Source: an uncultured Flavobacteriaceae bacterium
Lineage (GTDB): Bacteria; Bacteroidota; Bacteroidia; Flavobacteriales; Flavobacteriaceae
Direction of reading: 5' to 3'
DNA length: 64,000 bases
Assembly: GCA_947493535.1 (NCBI GenBank)
Contig: CANLRK010000005.1
Location: 102,590-166,589, forward strand
Part shown: one piece after another, positions 56,120 through 64,000 of the stretch
How positions within the stretch are numbered: the first letter of the stretch is position 1
Layout: every line of letters starts with the position of its first letter
The notes under the pieces: generated by a model
Database searches by the model: none
The model's input: the letters and a program-made list of their open reading frames with translations, nothing else
Told to the model about the DNA's origin: nothing
Made by a program: the position numbers and the translations under genes

Positions 56120-58849
56120 ATGAAGCGTATTGTAATACTATTATTTTTAATAGTAGCCAGTTATTCATTTGCTCAAGTTAAGGTAGAAGGCGTTGTTAAA
56201 GACAGCATAGGAAACCCTTTAGAACTAGCCAATATTATTGCCATAAATCAAGAGACTAACAACCTTGATGCCTACGCCATTACTAACGATAAAGGAGCCT
56301 ACAAATTAAACCTTCAAAAAAATGCATCGTATAAACTGCAAGTAAGTTATATCGGCATGAAAAATCATGAAGAGCTAATTACAACTAAAGAAATTACCAT
56401 ACATAAAAGCTTTACCTTAGTTACTGATAACGCCTTAGATGCAGTGGAACTCTCCTATGAAATGCCCGTTACCATAAAAGGAGACACTTTAATCTATAAT
56501 GCCGATTCATTCAAAAACGGTACCGAAAGAAAGCTTGAGGATGTGTTAGAAAAACTTCCTGGTGTTGAAATTAATGATGATGGTCAAGTTGAAGTTGAAG
56601 GAAAAGTTGTTAGTAAGGTTATGGTAGAAGGGAAAGATTTTTTTGATGGCGATTCTAAATTAGCCACAAAAAATATTCCTGCCAACGCCGTAGATAAAAT
56701 TGAAGTCTTGAAAAATCATTCCGAAGTAGGACAATTAAGTGCTGTTCAAAACAATCAAGATAACATTGCGCTTAACATTAAACTAAAAGAGGGAAAAAAG
56801 AACTTTTGGTTTGGTGCTGTAACAGCTGGTGGTGGCGTAGCTAATGACGATGGCTTATACATAGCACAACCAAAACTTTTTTACTACAGTCCTGAGTATA
56901 GTTTAAACCTTATTGGCGATTTAAACAACATTGGCGAAGTAGCTTTTACCCGCCGTGATTATTTTAATTTTACTGGTGGCTTTAAAATGCCTAGCCAACA
57001 AAGCGGTACAAGTATTAGCTTAGGCAATAACGATATTGGGTTTCTTACCTTACAAAACAATAAAGCTAAAAGCATTAACACTAAATTTGGAGCTGCCAAT
57101 TTTAGCTTTGCTCCAAGTAAAACTTTAGATATAAATGGGTTTGGTATTTTTTCAAGTAGTAGAAATGATTTACAAGAAAATAATGCTGTAAAATACACCA
57201 ACACTGAACTGGCCATACCAGACGAAACAACCAGTAACAAAACCAATCAAAAAAGTGATTTGGCCATGTTAAAGCTTAGTGCTAAATACAAACCTAACAC
57301 CAATAATCAGTTAGACTATGATGTATTAGGGAAGCTTTCAAAAGAATCGCAATTTCAAAATACTTTTTCTTCTGTTTTAGGAAATATTGATCAGTTTGAA
57401 AATTCAAACCCGTATAGCATTAATCAAAACTTAAACTATTATTATACCTTAAACGATAAAAATATTTTTTCATTTGAAGCACAACATTTATTACAAGATG
57501 AAGATCCCTTTTATAATGCTTTTTTGGAAAATGTTGATGGAAGTGGAAACGCTGATACTTATTACAATACAGCAACAGGATTAGGTTTCAATCTTGATCA
57601 AACAGTATATAATACCAATCAGGAAAAACGAGTAAAATCCAATCAGTTAGACGCTAAACTAGATTACTGGAATGTACTTAACGATAAAAGTCACCTTAAC
57701 TTTACCATAGGTAATTTATATAGTAATCAACGTTTTAATTCAACTATTTTTCAGGTTTTAGATAACAACACTGTATACAACCCAACACCAATTATCAATA
57801 ACGGATTAGATTACAATAACACCAACTATATTTTTAACGATGCTTATTTAGGTGTTCGTTACCGATTAAAACTCGGAAAGTTCACCTTTACCCCTGGAAT
57901 TTCAGGACATATTTACAATGCTAAAAACACACAGTTTGGTAGCAGTTACACCGATAACTTTTTTAGACTTTTACCTGAATTCAATACCCGAATACAGTTG
58001 AAAAAATCGGAAAACATCAACTTAAATTATACCATGAAAACTAATTTCACTGATGTAAATCAACTAGCCAGAGGAATTGTAATGAATAATTACAACTCAT
58101 TCTTTACCGGAACACCTACTTTAGAAAGTGCATTATCACATAACATAAATCTAACATATTTTAGTTTTAATATGTTTAATTACACCAATGTATTTGCTAC
58201 GGTTAACTATAACAAAAACATAAACGGAATACGAAATAACGCCAACTTTGAAACCAATAATGTCATAAATATTAGCGCTCCTTTTAATTCCGATTTTGCA
58301 GATGAAAGTGTAATAGTAAACGGAAGAATACAGCGTAGCTTTGGTAAATTTAGAGCTACAGCTAGAGCAGGTTTTAACTACACTAAATTCAACCAATTTA
58401 TAAATACTCTAAAATCAACTAATGAAAATTATACGCAAAACTACACCGCTCAATTGCGTACAAATTTTAAAACAGCCCCTAATTTTGAAATTAGTTATAA
58501 ACACACCATTCAGGATAACGATCAAGGAACTTCGCGATCAAAATTTTACACGAAGGCTCCTTCTGTAAATTTTGATGCCTTACTATGGAAAAAATTAACC
58601 TTTAAAACTGAGTATACCTATACTAATTTTAGTAATGAGCAAACTACACTAAATAACTATGAGTTTTGGGATGCCTCACTTGCCTACCGAAAAAACCAAG
58701 ATAGCAAGTGGGAGTATGAACTAAAAGCTACTAACTTATTAAATACTGAAATTCAGAATAGTACAAACTCAAATGATTTTTCAGTAAGTGCTACCGATTA
58801 TTACATACAACCAAGGTTTTTAACTTTCCGAATAATCTATAATTTATAG
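56120..58849 (+). CDS. Outer-membrane beta-barrel protein with carboxypeptidase-regulatory-like domain
   Basis: 909 aa. Signal peptide MKRIVILLFLIVASYSFAQ, a carboxypeptidase-D-regulatory-like domain (about 22-105, VEGVVKDSIGNPLELANI), a plug-like region (LEDVLEKLPGVEINDDGQVE, VDKIEVLKNHSEVGQL), then a large barrel ending in RFLTFRIIYNL. Resembles TonB-dependent receptors without the classical C-terminal SusC repertoire (OMP_b-brl family). No SusD-like gene adjacent. Ligand unknown; probably works with the GLPGLI protein upstream. Confidence 0.88.
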   Translation: MKRIVILLFLIVASYSFAQVKVEGVVKDSIGNPLELANIIAINQETNNLDAYAITNDKGAYKLNLQKNASYKLQVSYIGMKNHEELITTKEITIHKSFTLVTDNALDAVELSYEMPVTIKGDTLIYNADSFKNGTERKLEDVLEKLPGVEINDDGQVEVEGKVVSKVMVEGKDFFDGDSKLATKNIPANAVDKIEVLKNHSEVGQLSAVQNNQDNIALNIKLKEGKKNFWFGAVTAGGGVANDDGLYIAQPKLFYYSPEYSLNLIGDLNNIGEVAFTRRDYFNFTGGFKMPSQQSGTSISLGNNDIGFLTLQNNKAKSINTKFGAANFSFAPSKTLDINGFGIFSSSRNDLQENNAVKYTNTELAIPDETTSNKTNQKSDLAMLKLSAKYKPNTNNQLDYDVLGKLSKESQFQNTFSSVLGNIDQFENSNPYSINQNLNYYYTLNDKNIFSFEAQHLLQDEDPFYNAFLENVDGSGNADTYYNTATGLGFNLDQTVYNTNQEKRVKSNQLDAKLDYWNVLNDKSHLNFTIGNLYSNQRFNSTIFQVLDNNTVYNPTPIINNGLDYNNTNYIFNDAYLGVRYRLKLGKFTFTPGISGHIYNAKNTQFGSSYTDNFFRLLPEFNTRIQLKKSENINLNYTMKTNFTDVNQLARGIVMNNYNSFFTGTPTLESALSHNINLTYFSFNMFNYTNVFATVNYNKNINGIRNNANFETNNVINISAPFNSDFADESVIVNGRIQRSFGKFRATARAGFNYTKFNQFINTLKSTNENYTQNYTAQLRTNFKTAPNFEISYKHTIQDNDQGTSRSKFYTKAPSVNFDALLWKKLTFKTEYTYTNFSNEQTTLNNYEFWDASLAYRKNQDSKWEYELKATNLLNTEIQNSTNSNDFSVSATDYYIQPRFLTFRIIYNL

Positions 58850-58861
58850 TATCTATTTCAT

Positions 58862-58898
58862 AAAAAAGCCCTTAAGTGTACACTTAAGGGCTTTTTTT
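58862..58898. terminator. Bidirectional terminator
   Basis: AAAAAGCCCTTAAGTG / CACTTAAGGGCTTTTT near-perfect palindrome with a 2-nt centre between convergent genes. Confidence 0.9.
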
Positions 58899-58912
58899 AT
58901 GATAACAATTGT

Positions 58913-60169
58913 TTATGATAGTCCGAAAGCTTTTTTAACTTTATTTACATAATCTAACTTTTCCCAAGTAAATAATTCTACATCAACAGTAATTGATTCG
59001 CCGTTTGGTTGGCTAAAGGTTTTTGTTACTGTTTCTGCTGTACGCCCCATATGTCCATAAGCCGCTGTTTCACTATACATAGGCTGACGCAATTTTAATC
59101 TTTCTTCAATAGCTGCTGGACGCATATCAAATATTTCAGCTATTTTTTCTGCTATTTCACCATCGGTCATATTAAACGGACAAGTACCGTAAGTATCTAC
59201 AAAAATACCCATAGGCTCAACTACTCCAATAGCATAAGAAACTTGTACTAAAATTTCATCGCAAACACCTGCTGCAACTAAATTTTTAGCAATATGACGT
59301 GTTGCATAGGCAGCACTTCTATCTACTTTACTAGGGTCTTTACCAGAAAAAGCACCTCCACCATGAGCTCCTTTACCTCCGTAAGTATCTACAATAATTT
59401 TACGCCCCGTTAAACCAGTATCGCCATGTGGCCCACCAATAACAAATTTTCCTGTTGGATTAATATGATAAGTAATATCGGTTGTAAACAACTCTTGTAT
59501 ATGTTCTGGCAATTTAGCAACAACACGCGGAATAACTATTTCAATAATGTCCTTTCGTATTTTGGCTAGCATTGCCGTATCTGTGTCAAAATCATCATGC
59601 TGAGTAGATACTACTATGGCATCGATACGTTGTGGTACATTATCGTCGGAATACTCAATAGTTACCTGACTTTTTGAATCTGGACGCAAATAAGTAATCA
59701 CATTATTTTCACGACGTATAGCCGCCAACTCTTTTAAAATTCTATGTGACAAGTCTAAAGCTAAAGGCATATAGTTTTCAGTTTCACGAGTTGCATAACC
59801 AAACATCATTCCTTGATCTCCTGCCCCCTGCTCTTCTTTTGTTGCTCTATCTACACCTCTGTTGATGTCGTCAGATTGCTCATGTATTGCAGAAAACACA
59901 CCACAAGAATTACCATCAAACATGTACTCACTTTTCGTGTATCCTATTTTATTAATAGTTTCTCTTGCAATTTTCTGAACATCTAAATATGTTTTTGACT
60001 TCACTTCTCCAGCCAAAACAACCTGTCCAGTAGTTACAAGGGTTTCACAAGCTACTTTTGAATCTTTATCAAAAGCTAAAAAATTATCGATTAATGCATC
60101 ACTAATTTGATCAGCAACCTTGTCTGGATGCCCTTCTGAAACAGATTCAGATGTAAATAAATATGCCAT
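58913..60169 (-). CDS. metK: S-adenosylmethionine synthetase
   Basis: 418 aa, normal for Bacteroidota MetK. Motifs: [19 protein letters not shown], the ATP loop [12 protein letters not shown], and [19 protein letters not shown]. It makes SAM from methionine and ATP. It is preceded by a 300-nt region containing a promoter and a SAM-II-type aptamer (60280-60331), so its own product probably represses it. Confidence 0.98.
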   Translation of the reverse strand: MAYLFTSESVSEGHPDKVADQISDALIDNFLAFDKDSKVACETLVTTGQVVLAGEVKSKTYLDVQKIARETINKIGYTKSEYMFDGNSCGVFSAIHEQSDDINRGVDRATKEEQGAGDQGMMFGYATRETENYMPLALDLSHRILKELAAIRRENNVITYLRPDSKSQVTIEYSDDNVPQRIDAIVVSTQHDDFDTDTAMLAKIRKDIIEIVIPRVVAKLPEHIQELFTTDITYHINPTGKFVIGGPHGDTGLTGRKIIVDTYGGKGAHGGGAFSGKDPSKVDRSAAYATRHIAKNLVAAGVCDEILVQVSYAIGVVEPMGIFVDTYGTCPFNMTDGEIAEKIAEIFDMRPAAIEERLKLRQPMYSETAAYGHMGRTAETVTKTFSQPNGESITVDVELFTWEKLDYVNKVKKAFGLS

Positions 60170-60213
60170 AAATTAAATTTAATACACTAAATATAAGCGC
60201 GTTATATGATTAA

Positions 60214-60230
60214 CTCTTATAAAATAAGAG
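60214..60230 (-). promoter_or_regulatory. Leader hairpin between the SAM aptamer and metK
   Basis: Perfect 7-bp inverted repeat CTCTTAT-TTT-ATAAGAG in the metK leader, about 50 nt downstream of the aptamer and 45 nt before the ATG. No T-run follows; possibly part of an expression platform. Confidence 0.35.
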
Positions 60231-60279
60231 CACTTGTTATTAGCGATAAAATTTGACGAAAGCGCCTAAAGAAGTTTAC

Positions 60280-60331
60280 ACTGCTTTAGCTTTTTTTTAA
60301 TGAGGTAGCAATCAGTCAAATCTTTCCTCTA
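60280..60331 (-). ncRNA. SAM-II riboswitch aptamer (metA motif type) before metK
   Basis: Read on the minus strand, the order of conserved blocks is the one I recall for SAM-II: P1 GAGG/CCTC, GATTTG, a pseudoknot strand ACTG, ATTGC, then TTAAA, GCTAAAG and the second pseudoknot strand CAGT. ACTG (60316-60313) and CAGT (60283-60280) are perfectly complementary, and each sits in the expected position. P1 is short, with two extra adenines before GATTTG. Placement before SAM synthetase supports the call. Confidence 0.82.
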
Positions 60332-60348
60332 AGTAATTAATTGAACTG

Positions 60349-60378
60349 CAAAACTACATAAATACCATTTACCTACAA
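60349..60378 (-). promoter_or_regulatory. Promoter of the metK riboswitch transcript
   Basis: TTG (60376-60378), 19-bp spacer, TAGTTTTG (60349-60356), an ideal Bacteroidota promoter. The transcript would start about 15 nt before the aptamer. Confidence 0.7.
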
Positions 60379-60480
60379 GCGTTTTTAGAAAAAAACTACT
60401 CCTCACTTTTATATTTATGATAAAAATCAACTAAAAGTATCTTAAAATTTAAGATTTTTGCAGAAGAAAAATATTATTAC

Positions 60481-61542
60481 ATGATTACTACGGATATTAT
60501 TATTATTGGAGCTGGACCAACAGGACTTTTTACCGTGTTTGAAGCAGGCCTTTTAAAATTAAAATGTCACTTAATTGATGCTTTACCACAAGCCGGAGGG
60601 CAATGTGCTGAAATATATCCTAAAAAACCTATTTATGACATTCCAGCTTTTCCTGAAGTTTTAGCTGGTGATTTAGTAGATAATTTAATGGAACAAATTA
60701 AACCTTTTGAACCTGGATTTACTTTAGGTGAAAGAGCTGATACCATAGAAAAACAAGACGATGGCACTTTTATTGTTACCACCAACAAAGGAACCCAGCA
60801 TAAAGCTCCTGTTGTAGCTATTGCAGGAGGCCTAGGATCTTTTGAACCTCGCAAACCGCCAATTGCAAATATTACAGATTATGAAGATAAAGGCGTTGCT
60901 TACATTATTAGAGACCCTGAAATTTATAGAAACAAAAAAGTAGTTATTGCTGGCGGTGGTGATTCTGCATTAGATTGGTCAATATTTCTTTCTGATGTAG
61001 CCAAAGAAGTAACCTTAGTGCACCGAAGAAATGATTTTAGAGGAGCATTAGATTCTGTTGAAAAAGTAGCTGCATTAGCAAAACAAGGTAAAGTAAACTT
61101 AATTACTGAAGCAGAAGTAATAGACATACAAGGAAATAATACTGTTGAAAGTGTAACTATAAAACATAAAACCGAAGGTGAATTTACACAAAAAACCGAC
61201 TGTTTCATTCCGCTTTTCGGATTGCTTCCAAAGTTAGGACCAATAGCCAATTGGGGGTTAGAAATAGAAAAAAATGCCATTAAAGTAAATAACGCTCTAG
61301 ATTATCAAACGAATATAGAAGGAATTTATGCCATTGGCGATGTAAATACTTACCCTGGTAAATTAAAACTTATACTATGCGGTTTTCACGAAGCTACATT
61401 AATGTGCCAAAGCGCTTATAAAAGAATTAACCCTGGCAAAAAGTATGTTATGAAATATACTACTGTTGGAGGAGTTGCTGGATTTGACGGATCAATGAAA
61501 GTAGCTAAAAAAGAGCAAGTATTAAATATTAAAGACCTATAA
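60481..61542 (+). CDS. Thioredoxin-reductase-like ferredoxin-NADP+ reductase
   Basis: 353 aa. FAD motif IIGAGPTGLFTVFEAG at the N-terminus, LIDALPQAGGQCAEIYPKKP, the NADPH motif VIAGGGDSALDWSI, and IYAIGDVNTYPGKLKLILCG near the C-terminus. The CxxC of thioredoxin reductase is absent, as in the ferredoxin-NADP reductase type 2 group. Its stop is followed 1 nt later by a 2Fe-2S ferredoxin gene, its likely partner. Confidence 0.92.
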   Translation: MITTDIIIIGAGPTGLFTVFEAGLLKLKCHLIDALPQAGGQCAEIYPKKPIYDIPAFPEVLAGDLVDNLMEQIKPFEPGFTLGERADTIEKQDDGTFIVTTNKGTQHKAPVVAIAGGLGSFEPRKPPIANITDYEDKGVAYIIRDPEIYRNKKVVIAGGGDSALDWSIFLSDVAKEVTLVHRRNDFRGALDSVEKVAALAKQGKVNLITEAEVIDIQGNNTVESVTIKHKTEGEFTQKTDCFIPLFGLLPKLGPIANWGLEIEKNAIKVNNALDYQTNIEGIYAIGDVNTYPGKLKLILCGFHEATLMCQSAYKRINPGKKYVMKYTTVGGVAGFDGSMKVAKKEQVLNIKDL

Positions 61543-61543
61543 C

Positions 61544-61876
61544 ATGACAGACGTTACCTTAAACATTACGGACCGTGAAGGAGTTATACATCAAGTAGAA
61601 GCTCCTACAGATATGGCCATGAATTTGATGGAAGTAATAAAAGGTTTTGAATTAGTACCAGAAGGTACAATAGGCACTTGTGGAGGTATGGCCATGTGTG
61701 CCTCTTGTCAATGTTATGTTACCTCCAATCACGAATTACCAGAAATGGAATATGATGAAGAAGCAATGTTAGCAGAAGCATTTCATGTAGAGGAAAATTC
61801 ACGTTTAGGCTGTCAAATTAATATTACGCCAGAACTTGATGGCTTAGCTGTAACACTCGCTCCTGAAGAGCTTTAA
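61544..61876 (+). CDS. 2Fe-2S ferredoxin, adrenodoxin type
   Basis: 110 aa. Cluster ligands C46, C52, C55 and C90 (GTCGGMAMCASCQC ... RLGCQI), the C-X5-C-X2-C...C spacing of adrenodoxin/Isc-type ferredoxins. Electron carrier fed by the reductase encoded 1 nt upstream. A palindromic terminator follows. Confidence 0.95.
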   Translation: MTDVTLNITDREGVIHQVEAPTDMAMNLMEVIKGFELVPEGTIGTCGGMAMCASCQCYVTSNHELPEMEYDEEAMLAEAFHVEENSRLGCQINITPELDGLAVTLAPEEL

Positions 61877-61890
61877 ACTTATAATACAAT

Positions 61891-61922
61891 AAAAAACTCC
61901 AAGAATATTCTTGGAGTTTTTT
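61891..61922. terminator. Bidirectional terminator
   Basis: AAAAAACTCCAAGAAT / ATTCTTGGAGTTTTTT, a perfect 16-bp palindrome between convergent genes. Confidence 0.9.
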
Positions 61923-61946
61923 ATTATACGCACTTCATATAATTTG

Positions 61947-63842
61947 CTAATACAGCACCCTAAATTTAATAGTATTTTCTATTGATCTTAGAGCCTGTAA
62001 CACTTCTTTATTATACTCCTTATCAACTTCTACAATAACATACCCCACATTAGCATCGGTAGCTAAATATTGTCCAGTAATATTCAAATTATATTTCGCT
62101 AGCACTTTATTTATTTTAGCCATAATACCCGGCACATTTTTATGTATATGTAAAAAACGATGACTATTTTCTTGACGTGGCAAACGTATATTCGGGAAGT
62201 TTACTGAATCAACTGTATTCCCTGAGTTGATATACCCTAAAATTTTATTAGGAACGAAATCAGCAATATCTTTTTGAGCTTCTTCTGTACTACCACCAAC
62301 ATGTGGCGTTAAAATCACATTAGGTATTCCTTTTAATTCCGTTTCAAAAACACCATTAGCAATAGGTTCAACAGGAAAAACATCTACCGCTGCACCAGAT
62401 AATTTACCTGATAACAACGCATCTTTTAGCGCATTAATATCAACAACAAAACCTCTTGAAAGATTTACAAGAATAGCACCGTCTTTCATCCAAGAAATTT
62501 CTTTGGATGACATGTAATTTTTGTTGTTTGCATTATCATCTATATGTAAAGAAACTACATCCGCAGTGTTTAACAATTCCTTTAAAGTACTGCATTTTTT
62601 AGCATTTCCTAAAGCCAAACGGTCTTCAATATCATAATAATACACTTGCATACCTAGTGACTCTGCTAAAATAGACAACTGTTTACCTATATTACCATAC
62701 CCCACTATACCCAATATTTTTCCACGTACTTCTCTTGAGCCTTTAGCTGTTTTGTTCCATTGGCCTTGATGTAATTCGGTACTACGTGCAAACACGCTAC
62801 GCATTAACATTATTATTTGTCCTATGGCCAACTCAACCACCGAACGTGTATTGCTATATGGCGCATTAAAAACGACTACTCCATTGCTTTTACAAGCCTC
62901 TAAATCAATTTGCTTAGTCCCTATGCAAAAAGCTCCAACAACCATTAATTTTTCGGCCGCCTCCAATACCTTTGCGGAAACTTTTGTTTTAGAACGAATA
63001 CCTAAAACATGTACATCTTTAATTTTTTCTATTAAATCGTCTTCTGTTAAACTGTGTGATACCGTTTCTACTGTAAATCCATCTTCAGACAAACGCTTAA
63101 AAGCGTCTGGATGCACATTTTCTAATAGTAATATTTTTATTCGATGTTTTGGATATGATATATTTCTTGGCAATTTATTTAGGTATAAAAACTCATCTAA
63201 ACTTGGTGTTATATGATCCGCATTATCAACCGCCTTTGCCCTTGATACATTTTCGGTATAAGCAAAAAACTTATCAGCTATACCTGCCTCTTTCATTACG
63301 TAATCACTATATCCATCACCAATTACCTGAACTTCACCAGGTAAATTTAACTGTTTCAAACAATCAATTTTACCATTGTGTTTAGCCAGAACATTTGCTG
63401 CATCAAAACCAATGATATTCTCATCATCATCAAACATAAATGTGTTTGCAAAAACTCTATCAGAAGGTATATTATAATTTGCTACAATGGGATCAATAAA
63501 CTCTTTAAACCCACATGAAATAACATAAATATTATTCGAATAATTCTCAAAAAAATCTTTGTTTTCAATAATAGATTTTGAAACTTTATCCTTTAACCTT
63601 TCTGTCAATAAACTTAGGTCTTTTTTAGTAGCTTTAAGTAGTTTTATTCGACGTTCTAGGGATTCTGTGAAAGAAATATCACCATCAATCCCCTTATTAG
63701 TTATATCGGTAATTTCTTGAATAATCGCTTCTTTTTCCGGGTTATTAGCTAAAGTAATCTCTGCTAATACATCTAAAGCTTCTACGCGTGTTAACGTACT
63801 GTCAAAATCAAAAACATACGTTTTTTGAGTTTGTTTCATCAT
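61947..63842 (-). CDS. Phosphoserine phosphatase-phosphoglycerate dehydrogenase fusion
   Basis: 631 aa. Residues 1-225 are a HAD phosphatase (VFDFDSTLTR nucleophile, VISCG, VIGDGYSDYVMK) like SerB. Residues 235-555 are a D-3-phosphoglycerate dehydrogenase (GIVGYGNIGKQL, LVNLSRGFVVD, AVDVFPVEP, LTPHVGGSTEE). The final 75 residues form an ACT-like domain that may sense serine. The fused polypeptide covers the first and last step of serine synthesis; the middle enzyme SerC is not in the window. A TATCTTTG promoter element lies upstream. Confidence 0.95.
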   Translation of the reverse strand: MMKQTQKTYVFDFDSTLTRVEALDVLAEITLANNPEKEAIIQEITDITNKGIDGDISFTESLERRIKLLKATKKDLSLLTERLKDKVSKSIIENKDFFENYSNNIYVISCGFKEFIDPIVANYNIPSDRVFANTFMFDDDENIIGFDAANVLAKHNGKIDCLKQLNLPGEVQVIGDGYSDYVMKEAGIADKFFAYTENVSRAKAVDNADHITPSLDEFLYLNKLPRNISYPKHRIKILLLENVHPDAFKRLSEDGFTVETVSHSLTEDDLIEKIKDVHVLGIRSKTKVSAKVLEAAEKLMVVGAFCIGTKQIDLEACKSNGVVVFNAPYSNTRSVVELAIGQIIMLMRSVFARSTELHQGQWNKTAKGSREVRGKILGIVGYGNIGKQLSILAESLGMQVYYYDIEDRLALGNAKKCSTLKELLNTADVVSLHIDDNANNKNYMSSKEISWMKDGAILVNLSRGFVVDINALKDALLSGKLSGAAVDVFPVEPIANGVFETELKGIPNVILTPHVGGSTEEAQKDIADFVPNKILGYINSGNTVDSVNFPNIRLPRQENSHRFLHIHKNVPGIMAKINKVLAKYNLNITGQYLATDANVGYVIVEVDKEYNKEVLQALRSIENTIKFRVLY

Positions 63843-63869
63843 AAAATTGTGTTGTTGCTATTAAGCAAA

Positions 63870-63877
63870 CAAAGATA
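63870..63877 (-). promoter_or_regulatory. Promoter -7 element for serB-serA
   Basis: TATCTTTG, exact TAnnTTTG match, 27 nt before the ATG. Confidence 0.45.
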
Positions 63878-63918
63878 TTAAATTAGCAACTAACACATAT
63901 TTCATTTCTAAAAATTTC

Positions 63919-63962
63919 TAACAAAAAAAAATCCTCAAGAAGATATCATCTTGAGGATTTAA
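63919..63962 (-). terminator. Terminator of the rRNA operon
   Basis: AAATCCTCAAGA / TCTTGAGGATTT hairpin followed by a T8 run on the minus strand, directly after the 5S rRNA. Confidence 0.85.
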
Positions 63963-63969
63963 TAAAAGA

Positions 63970-64000
63970 AGGCGGCGACCTACTCTCCCACATAATTGCA
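63970..64000 (-). rRNA. rrf: 5S rRNA, 3' end only
   Basis: The minus strand reads GTGGGAGAGTAGGTCGCCGCC, the conserved 3' part of Bacteroidota 5S rRNA; the rest lies beyond the window, so an rRNA operon runs toward this window. Confidence 0.9.

Noticed and set aside
56959..57246. Antisense open frames within large outer-membrane and pump genes
   Set aside because: They have no family resemblance, no promoter and follow from codon bias of the real gene.
1..64000. CRISPR array, insertion sequence, prophage or defence island
   Set aside because: No spaced direct repeats, transposase, integrase or phage genes were seen; gene content is housekeeping throughout.

Overview
The window is AT-rich, densely packed chromosomal DNA from a member of the Bacteroidota, most likely a marine Flavobacteriaceae (Tenacibaculum/Polaribacter-like; the genus cannot be fixed from sequence reading alone). 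The grounds are: type IX secretion genes (porU, porV, gldJ), GLPGLI and PorV-type proteins, Bacteroidota promoter elements of the TAnnTTTG type, weak or absent Shine-Dalgarno sequences, Na+ energetics (NhaB, membrane pyrophosphatase), and family-typical fusions such as SerB-SerA. It is core chromosome: no insertion sequence, prophage, CRISPR array or defence island was seen.

Layout. 1-16 kb: a B12-binding radical SAM protein cut by the window edge, obgE, an HPRT-adenylate kinase fusion divergent from purK-purE, an M3 peptidase, an ECF sigma factor with a small Cys/His partner, a UbiA-like membrane protein, gcvP, a KAS III-like enzyme, proC, a methyltransferase and a GT2 glycosyltransferase. 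16-28 kb: two small envelope coiled-coil proteins, a PafA-type phosphatase, an Mla-type ABC pair, a tight operon (SDR, SprT-like, manC, DUF389), an M28 peptidase, and pyruvate dehydrogenase E1-alpha plus E2. 28-37 kb: the gliding/T9SS block porU-porV-cdd facing gldJ and murF, then two tRNA-Val genes. 37-47 kb: folC-tonB-exbD-exbB, nhaB, an amino acid dehydrogenase, anmK, an acyl-CoA dehydrogenase and a polyprenyl synthase. 47-59 kb: rlmN, an envelope pair (PagL-like and DUF2807), ppa, a membrane pyrophosphatase fused to a YceI domain, a deoxynucleoside kinase, a GLPGLI protein and an outer-membrane barrel. 59-64 kb: metK behind a SAM-II riboswitch, a thioredoxin-reductase-like ferredoxin reductase with its 2Fe-2S ferredoxin, the SerB-SerA fusion, and the 3' end of a 5S rRNA on the minus strand.

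Most convergent gene pairs are separated by strong hairpin terminators, many bidirectional. Several start codons follow from context: likely TTG starts for the GT2, the polyprenyl synthase and one secreted protein; GTG for the HPRT fusion; and downstream ATGs for murF, folC, hppA and rlmN, because the longer frames run into a terminator, the upstream gene or a promoter element.

The most interesting items are the SAM-II aptamer in front of metK, the pyrophosphatase-YceI fusion, an EF-hand-like calcium-binding loop inserted in NhaB, the HPRT-Adk fusion with a preserved internal Adk start, and several genes whose promoter element sits only 4-9 nt before the ATG, suggesting leaderless or near-leaderless mRNAs. 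I found no wholly unknown multi-gene system.
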